The notes beneath the pieces are model-generated. The model was not told the origin of the DNA, searched no databases, and was given only the letters and a program-made list of their open reading frames with translations. Below, piece after piece: positions 58,473 to 64,000 of a stretch of DNA of 64,000 nt (position 1 is its first letter; the number at the start of each line of letters is the position of its first letter). The DNA is from Iris pallida (taxonomy: Eukaryota; Streptophyta; Magnoliopsida; Asparagales; Iridaceae). The translations under genes were made by a program, and so were the position numbers. The stretch spans positions 12,457,214-12,521,213 of the forward strand of contig JANAVB010016199.1 of assembly GCA_029216955.1 (NCBI GenBank), in the 5' to 3' direction.

Positions 58473-59470
58473 TCAAGAGTAGTACTTCTTTAGAAACTTG
58501 CCGTTGATGGGCATTATGAATAAGTCCCCGTTTGATCGGGCAAGGCGGTAAGCACCGTTTGAGTATACCGTCTCTATGATGAAAGGTCCCTTCCACTTGG
58601 GCTCAAACTTTTTTGGTGTTTTGTGAGTCAACACCATCGGCCTCCTGACTGCCAGGACCAGATTGCCTACTTGGAAAGTCCTTTGCTTGACCTTTTTGTT
58701 GAAAGCCTGTATTATACGGGCTTGATAGAGTTTAATGCGTTGCTGAGCTAGGAGACATTTTTCGTCAAGTGTCTCCAATTCTCGCAGACGGCGGCGTTGA
58801 TTGTCTTCTTCTATCAATTGGTTTGTAATCGCTACACGGAGTGAGGGTATCTGGATCTCGAGAGGCAGTACCGCTTCACTCCCATAGACTAAGGAGAATG
58901 GTGTGTTGTCCGTCGGAGTCTGTACCGTTGTACGGTAGGCCCACAGGCATTTGCCGAGCTTTTCGTCCCTGTCACGTTTGTTGGATGACACGACCTTTTT
59001 GAGTAGCCTGATGATCGTCTTGTTAAAAGCCTCGGCCAATCCGTTCGCTGCCGGATTGTAGGCGGTTGATTCCACGTTCTGAATACGATTCTTGTTACAG
59101 AATCTGCTGAAAACATGGGTGATGAACTGTAGACCATTGTCGTGGATAATCCTACGGGGTACCCCGAAATGGTAGATGACATGATGCTTGATGAAGTTGA
59201 TCACCCTAGAGCTTTTCACTTCCATCAGTAGAACCGCTTCTGCCCATTTGGAGAAGTAGTCGGTGATGGCTAGGATGAAGCAGTGTCCCCTCGATGAAGG
59301 AGGGGTGATAGGTCCCACAATATCCATGCCCCAAGCTTCAAAAGGCTAGGAGGCGACTGTAGGATGTAGTGGTTTCGATGGTGTATGGATAAAGTCGGCA
59401 TGAAGCTGGCAAGCATTGCACTTTTTATCATAGTCGACGGCGTCGGCTGCCATGGTTGGCCAGTAGTAAC
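58473..59470 (-). pseudogene. Tat integrase, zinc domain and catalytic core
   Basis: Zinc-binding HH..CC: HDGTCGAHQLGPKL, then KKCNACQLHADFIH across one stop. Core: MDIVGPITPPSSRGHCFIL (first Asp), FSKWAEAVLLMEVKSSRVI, PRRIIHDNGLQFI (second Asp), NGLAEAFNKTIIRLLKK (Glu). The tail KFEPKWKGPFIIETVYSNGA and RLARSNGDLFIMPINGKFLK is the usual Tat C-terminus. 58473-59327 is open for 284 codons, then closed by a stop upstream. Confidence 0.92.
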
Positions 59471-59489
59471 CCATGCGTCGCAGTCGATC

Positions 59490-60300
59490 CTACAATTTAG
59501 GGCCAAGTTGATGAGCCCCGCAAGTCCCGTCATGAGCTTTTCGAAGGGCTTCGGCTGCTTCTTCGTTGGATAGACATCGAAGGAGAAGTCCATCGTGGGA
59601 CCGTCGGTACAACATTTTAGTAGCTGTATCATAATAAAATCGAAGGAAACGCCTTCTGACCGAGACGGCTTCTTTCGGGTCCTCTGGGAGGATTCTATAG
59701 ACCGTAAAGTCGATGAACGAGAACCTCCAGTCTCCGACATTAACACCGGTACTTGTCGTCCTGGCATGGGCTATTTGTGAGCATAGGTTGTTTTTAGGAC
59801 AGACCAAGTCTCGACCAATTATCGTGACGTAGTGTTGAGTCCCGAGGGGTACTGCTAGTAAAGCTGTGAGGCCAGCCAGAGCATCAGCCTCCAGGTTTTG
59901 TAGCCGAGGTACGTGTTCTATAAAGAACTTGATGAAGGTTGAAACAATATTCAATGTCGCTTCATTGTAAGGAACCAGATCTTTATGACGAACTTTGTAC
60001 TGCCCTCGGATTTGATTAACGATGAGTTTTGAGTCACCATAAGCTTCCAGATGATCCACCCCCAGCTATTGCGCCAGCTGGAGTCCCATGATGAGAGCGT
60101 TGTACTCGGCAACGTTGTTGGAGCACGGCTCTGAAATGGAGTAAGCACGCTGGATGACCAGCTAATCGGGGAAGACTAACACCACCCCCACTCCTGTGAT
60201 GATTTGGCCTTTGGGGCCTGTTCTCGAAGCGCCATCGAAAAACACCCGCCAGACGAAGCTTTCTTCAGTGACGTTTGATTCTTGGACCTCATCTGGGATG
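59490..60300 (-). pseudogene. Tat second RNase H (archaeal type)
   Basis: 59490-60059 carries AYGDSKLIVNQIRGQYKVRH and FFIEHVPRLQNLEADALAGL. Upstream (60060-60300) in the same order are RVFFDGASRTGPKGQIITGV and SNNVAEYNALIMGLQLAQ across stops. These four blocks are the DG, E, D and D/H motifs of archaeal-type RNase H, typical of Tat elements. It is followed by LLRCLSNEEAAEALRKAHDG, the integrase start. Confidence 0.85.
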
Positions 60301-60503
60301 TCTTTATAGAGTCTAGAGGACTCTGGGATGGGGTGCACGACTAAAAAGTTCGCTAGGGCTTGATCCTTGACGGCTTTTTATGGAACAAATACCATATTAT
60401 ACGGTGTTAACAGGATTGCCCATGTAGCTAGTCGGGAGTTCAATGATCCCGGCTTCGTCATAAGAACCCTGAGTGGATTGACTCGGGAGATGACATGAAT
60501 TGT

Positions 60504-61553
60504 CTAGCCCAAAACGTAATGGCGAGTCTTCTGGATGGCGAATACCAAAGCCAAATATTCCTTTTCGACGGGATTGTACCAGTGTTCAACCCCAATTATT
60601 GTCCTACTAAGGTAGTAGATAGCTTGCTCGTAGCCTACATTATTGTTCTGAGTCAACAAAGTGTCGAAGGAATGATCCATGGCACGGACGTAGAGGAGAA
60701 ATGGTTTGCCTGCGACGGGTGCCACCAGGACTGGCGGGCTCGTCAGGTAAGCTTTGATGTCATTGAAATGTTTCTGACATTCTTCTGTCCAGACGTAGGA
60801 GACTCCCTTCTTCATGAGCTGGGTGAAGGGTTGACACTTTCCGGAAAGGTTTGCTATAAACCTTTGGATGTATGCAAGACGTCCTTGCAGGCCTCGAAGT
60901 TCTCGGAGGTTCTTCGGAGGGTCCATGTCAAGGATGGCTTTGGTCTTCTCGGGGTCGACATGAATGCCTTTTGCCGTGATAATGAAGTCCAAGAACTTTC
61001 TACTAAAAACCCCAAGGAAGGATTTAGCGGGGTTCATCCTGAGTTGATGCGCTCGCATGAGATCGAAGACTGTCTTTAGGTCTTGTAGGTGATCACCTTT
61101 GAGATGGCTCTTGACAGCGATATCATCAACATAGCACTCAACTGTTTTGCGTAGATATTGATGGAAGATGGTACTCATAGCTCGTTGGTACGTCGCACCA
61201 GCGTTTTTTAAACCAAAGGGCATTAATGTGTAGCAGAAAACCCCTTTCGGAGTCCTGAATGACGTGTGTTTTGCGTCATCGGAGAACATTTTGATCTGGT
61301 TGTAGCCCGAGTACCCGTCCATGAAAGATATGCGTTCGAAGCCACATGTATTGTCGATCATCATATCAGTGATTGGAAGCGAGAATTTATCTTTCGGGCG
61401 AGCAGTATTGAGATCTTTGAAGTCGATGCAGACTCGTATCTTTCCATTCTTCTTGGTGACAGGGACGACATTGGCCACCCAATCCGGATGTTGCTCTTCA
61501 CGAATGAACCCGCTGCTCAGGAGTTTGTCTACCTCTTGATCGATAATGTTCAT
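60504..61553 (-). CDS. Tat reverse transcriptase and first RNase H
   Basis: 349 open codons. NVVPVTKKNGKIRVCIDFKD, PITDMMIDNTCGFERISFMD and FRTPKGVFCYTLMPFGLKNA lead to catalytic ECYVDDIAVKS (YVDD at residues 141-144). PEKTKAILDMDPPKNLRELR and GLQGRLAYIQRFI form the connection. PFLLYVRAMDHSFDTLL begins the RNase H, whose catalytic Asp of the usual YL(S)AS/D pattern is not clear. The frame closes at a stop before ETHVI-like sequence. The protein starts within the domain; upstream is the protease-RT linker at 61572-62066. Confidence 0.93.
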   Translation of the reverse strand: MNIIDQEVDKLLSSGFIREEQHPDWVANVVPVTKKNGKIRVCIDFKDLNTARPKDKFSLPITDMMIDNTCGFERISFMDGYSGYNQIKMFSDDAKHTSFRTPKGVFCYTLMPFGLKNAGATYQRAMSTIFHQYLRKTVECYVDDIAVKSHLKGDHLQDLKTVFDLMRAHQLRMNPAKSFLGVFSRKFLDFIITAKGIHVDPEKTKAILDMDPPKNLRELRGLQGRLAYIQRFIANLSGKCQPFTQLMKKGVSYVWTEECQKHFNDIKAYLTSPPVLVAPVAGKPFLLYVRAMDHSFDTLLTQNNNVGYEQAIYYLSRTIIGVEHWYNPVEKEYLALVFAIQKTRHYVLG

Positions 61554-61571
61554 GATGTCACGACGAAAACG

Positions 61572-62215
61572 TCATTGTTGTTGCTTGATAGGCTTAGCAT
61601 CAGGTAAGATGTTAAGTCTATGCATCGCGATCTGGAGATCAAGTCCCGGCATATCTTCGTAGCTCCAAACGAAGACGTCGATATATTCTTTGGCCAATTG
61701 GACTAAAGACTCCCGGTCTCTTCCCTTTAGGCTCTCGCTGATGAAGATAGATTTGGAAGAAGACTCGTCCCCAAGGTTGATCTGCTCGACTTCGTCTTCG
61801 GTAGGGGGTTCGTGTAATTCAAACCGAGACTCCCACTGCGCTCCTAGACGTTGAGCCCAAGGTTCCTCCTCAAAGAATTCCGGCGTTTGGTCATCGCCTT
61901 CATCCTCTCGAGATTGTGCAGATGCCATGTTGACTGATAGCACCTTTATGAAGACTGAACCGATACTGGTATCGGAATCCCAAGTTGATGCTTCAGATGA
62001 ATGAGAGTGTTCCACTTCTTCTGCCTCTGAACTCTCTGGAGTTGCCGGCGGCGTGACATAGCCCACCCCCGTCGAGTATGATGATAGTAGTCATGTGGCT
62101 TTCCTTTGGGTATTGGGAGTCGAATGGGAAGACGTCGGCCTTTGCCGTAGTTCAGGCCCTTGTTTCTTTTCAGACCGTAACCAATCTTTTGGATGAGGTA
62201 CTTTGCCTTGTCCAT
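61572..62215 (-). pseudogene. Tat protease-RT linker and RT N-terminus
   Basis: 61572-62066 reads GYVTPPATPESSEAEEVEHS, then EQINLGDESSSKSIFISESL, LVQLAKEYIDVFVWSYEDMP and LDLQIAMHRLNILPDAKPIK. The last two are the standard lead-in to Tat RT. A stop and short gap separate it from the RT frame. 61946-62215 is in another frame with MDKAKYLIQKIGYGLKRNKG (pre-RT). Confidence 0.8.
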
Positions 62216-62404
62216 GTACCGATAGACTTGTATTCTGTCGGTATCCGGTTCTGGCTCGAGTGGCGAGAGGTCTTGATGACGCTCGACTTTACCGAAGATG
62301 ATGGGTTCTTTGTTTCGGTTCCACGGTGGGACTATAAAACAAACTCCTTGGGACGGAACTACTCAATTTACATGATTGACGATCGTTATTTGTGTTTGTA
62401 ACGA

Positions 62405-62605
62405 CTATAAAGCATTATCTAGTGTATACATGGCATTCCAATATGGAAGACTAGAATAATTAAAAGACACTCTATTATTGATAAAATACGAGATTTTGTC
62501 TCGTGGAATTACATTGTCAAGAGAAGGTCCATCTATATCAGCAGATATGTATTCTCCTAACTCTTCATCCATGAGCACTGGAGCTGGTTCGGGAGAGGTC
62601 ATCAT
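62405..62605 (-). pseudogene. Tat inter-domain segment after the protease
   Basis: 66 codons with ELGEYISADIDGPSLDNVIP and FINNRVSFNYSSLPYWNAMY. I do not assign a domain. It is the continuation of the protease polyprotein toward RT, with stops on either side. Confidence 0.5.
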
Positions 62606-62647
62606 AGACTTGACCTTGGGATCTGAGAGGGCTATGTGGGCCTTCTC

Positions 62648-62902
62648 TTATAGCTTGAGTGAGGCAGAAGATTGCGGAGGCTTGCCTTCAAGACGCACCT
62701 TCAGGGGTGCCTCAACTGCATCTTCGGTGACTGGTGCCTTCCCTTGTAGTTTTGCCACGAGGGAAGCTGACATTTGCGGGTGTTTTCCCTTGAGCCGTAT
62801 CTTCAAAGGAGCTTCAGTGGGTGTTCTACCTAGAGAAGTCGGTGCTTTTCTAGGTAACTTGATTGCCATGGGAGGCAACATCTGGGGCAGTTTTCCTTTG
62901 AG
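62648..62902 (-). repeat. 34-36 residue coding tandem repeat in Tat gag-pol
   Basis: Repeats of APLKIRLKGKxPQMSAS...KLxGKAP: two full copies and one partial (108, 102 and about 51 nt), plus the APLKI at the end of the upstream frame. One stop lies in the first copy's KI-stop-LKGK. Confidence 0.8.
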
Positions 62903-63874
62903 TTAAATTTTCAAAGGTGCGTCGGGAATCATCTCTGCCTCTACGTCTATCTTCGCCGTTGTTTCTGCTTCGTCATCAGCATCATTGGCTTCCCCTTCAT
63001 CGAACGACTTATATAAGCTAGCATCGGTGAAGTAGGCTTCGACCCCCTTGAAAGGGTCAATGTCCGCGAACTCTGTTCGGATGATGTTGTTAGTGGACAC
63101 GTACTTCATGCATTGGTGGAGTGTAGACGGCACCACCATGTACTCGTGCAGCCACGGCCGACCTAGCAGGAGGTTGTAGTTGACGTCGGTATCTACGACA
63201 TAGCAAGTCACTTTGGTTCGGATATTACCGATATGACATTTCAGTCGGATTTTGCCCAGCGGTTCATTTTTGCTGGTATTAAAATCGCTGATTGTAGTAT
63301 TGGAAGGCGCCAGACGATGCATCAGGATTTCCAATGTTGAGAGCAGAGTCCTCGAGATGATGCTGAGGAAAGACCCTGGATCAATCTGAATTCGCTTCAC
63401 TTTGATGAAACCCAGATATCCTGTATAATACAGCGGCCTATTGTGCCGGTTGTGCTTGAGCAACATATCTTGTTGGGTGAAGGTTATGTTGGGGATGACC
63501 TCCTTCGTACAATGGCAGTGCGCACATGTGGTTGGGATATCCTCGGGCTGCTTAACCTGGCTGATGAAGGACTCATCATCCTTCAAGGCTTCACAGAGAG
63601 CTTCGCGGGTGTCTTTGGAAAGACGAAGAAGCTCGAACAGAGATAAGCGGGCAGGAGTACCGGCAAGTTGTACCAGTATGTCAAAGTTGTGGGGCTTGGC
63701 TAGCCCCGAAGCATTTTCTCTTCGCAAAGGCTTGTCGAAACGGGACTCTACGTGCTTCTGTTTATTGGCTACTGGAGGTCTGGATGGGCCCTCTTCCTGG
63801 GCAACAGGGGCGGTGCAGGGAGGCACCACCTCGACGGCAGCTTCGTCGGGTTGGGCGTTCTGCTGCGAACGCAT
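62903..63874 (-). CDS. Tat gag end and aspartic protease
   Basis: 323 open codons. LRRENASGLAKPHNFDILVQ, LFELLRLSKDTREALCEAL and CAHCHCTKEVIP precede the protease. NRPLYYTGYLGFIKVKRIQI then DPGSFLSIIS is the active-site segment, with DPGS as in a subset of Tat proteases rather than DSG or DTG. YVVDTDVNYNLLLGRPWLHE and VVPSTLHQCMKYV are the conserved second half. A Glu/Asp-rich end leads into the coding repeat. The gag capsid lies upstream, beyond base 64000. Confidence 0.9.
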   Translation of the reverse strand: MRSQQNAQPDEAAVEVVPPCTAPVAQEEGPSRPPVANKQKHVESRFDKPLRRENASGLAKPHNFDILVQLAGTPARLSLFELLRLSKDTREALCEALKDDESFISQVKQPEDIPTTCAHCHCTKEVIPNITFTQQDMLLKHNRHNRPLYYTGYLGFIKVKRIQIDPGSFLSIISRTLLSTLEILMHRLAPSNTTISDFNTSKNEPLGKIRLKCHIGNIRTKVTCYVVDTDVNYNLLLGRPWLHEYMVVPSTLHQCMKYVSTNNIIRTEFADIDPFKGVEAYFTDASLYKSFDEGEANDADDEAETTAKIDVEAEMIPDAPLKI

Positions 63875-64000
63875 TTATACAAGAAGTGCCTCTTCCGCGG
63901 AGGAAGAGACCATGCGGCAAGACTTGATCTTCTTGCCCTTGGTTTTGGAGACAGAGCGTACCCCCGGTTGAGTAACTTCGGAGACGAGGACTGGGTGAAC

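Larger units (their letters stand above)
54600..64000 (-). mobile_element. Tat-lineage Ty3/gypsy retrotransposon, 5' part outside window
   Basis: On the minus strand: gag end/protease (62903-63874), RT-RNase H (60504-61553), a second archaeal-type RNase H (59490-60059), integrase (58473-59400), then about 3 kb of non-pol sequence and an LTR-like end at about 54600. The extra RNase H and the long 3' region with an antisense ORF define Tat/Retand/Grande-type elements. A few stops, most isolated. Confidence 0.88.

Noticed and set aside
54600..64000. Integrated pararetrovirus (caulimovirid)
   Set aside because: An integrase with a DDE triad, an archaeal-type RNase H and an LTR-like end fit a Tat LTR element; no movement or coat protein motifs.

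Overview
The window is nuclear DNA of a flowering plant. The evidence is plant-type retrotransposons (SIRE-like copia, chromodomain Ty3/gypsy, Tat-type gypsy with a second RNase H, plant L1 LINEs with a DUF4283 ORF1), LTR primer sites matching plant initiator tRNA-Met, a B3 DNA-binding domain fragment, an RBP45/47 RNA-binding-protein fragment with plant-type introns, and CACTA-associated domains. I cannot name the species. Nearly all of it is transposable-element DNA, mostly decayed. I see no intact host gene, tRNA, rRNA or CRISPR.

Layout, left to right. 1-2203: degenerate L1 LINE on the minus strand. 2205-4800: long (TA)n tracts, a GC-rich LINE-like segment and three short tRNA-like SINE bodies, one inverted. 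4801-9660: second L1 LINE (plus) with ORF1, endonuclease, reverse transcriptase and zf-RVT remnants; a partial SINE body follows its (TA)n tail. 9717-13153: truncated copia (plus), cut off inside integrase. 13154-21756: Ty3/gypsy (plus) with a large 5' LTR. Its gag is interrupted at 15706-18793 by a 3.1-kb minus-strand solo LTR with a 5-bp duplication (CAAGT) and a palindromic satellite inside. 21757-22107: B3 fragment.

22108-31834: complete, young SIRE-like copia (minus) with two 934-944 bp LTRs, 5-bp duplication CAGAT, gag, pol and an open env-position ORF. 32601-44667: complete chromodomain Ty3/gypsy (minus), 12.07 kb, LTRs of about 3.5 kb, duplication AGAAC, several nonsense mutations and a probable 93-nt intron. 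44712-44835: near-perfect 33-bp hairpin. 44990-48391: a third, diverged and truncated LTR of the same family. 48392-50889: exons of a CACTA-associated gene (Transpos_assoc-like, then DUF8039-like). 53734-54396: four exons of an RBP45/47-like gene (third RRM and the Gln/Tyr/Gly-rich start of the tail) ending in a premature stop.

54600-64000 and beyond: 3' part of a Tat-lineage Ty3/gypsy (minus): protease, RT-RNase H, archaeal-type RNase H, integrase, then a long 3' region. That region carries tandem repeats and an antisense (plus-strand) transcription unit with its own TATA box, leader, intron and poly(A) signal.

The elements do not form a pathway; they record nested insertion. The order that can be read is: copia (9.7 kb), then gypsy into it, then an LTR element into that gypsy's gag followed by LTR-LTR recombination. 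The SIRE and chromodomain insertions are separate and have clean duplications. The most unusual items are the spliced-looking antisense gene of the Tat element, the same +1 gag-to-protease offset in two copia copies, the clusters of seven W-boxes in three related LTRs, the 33-bp hairpin, and the CACTA-domain/RBP45-47 fragment pair.
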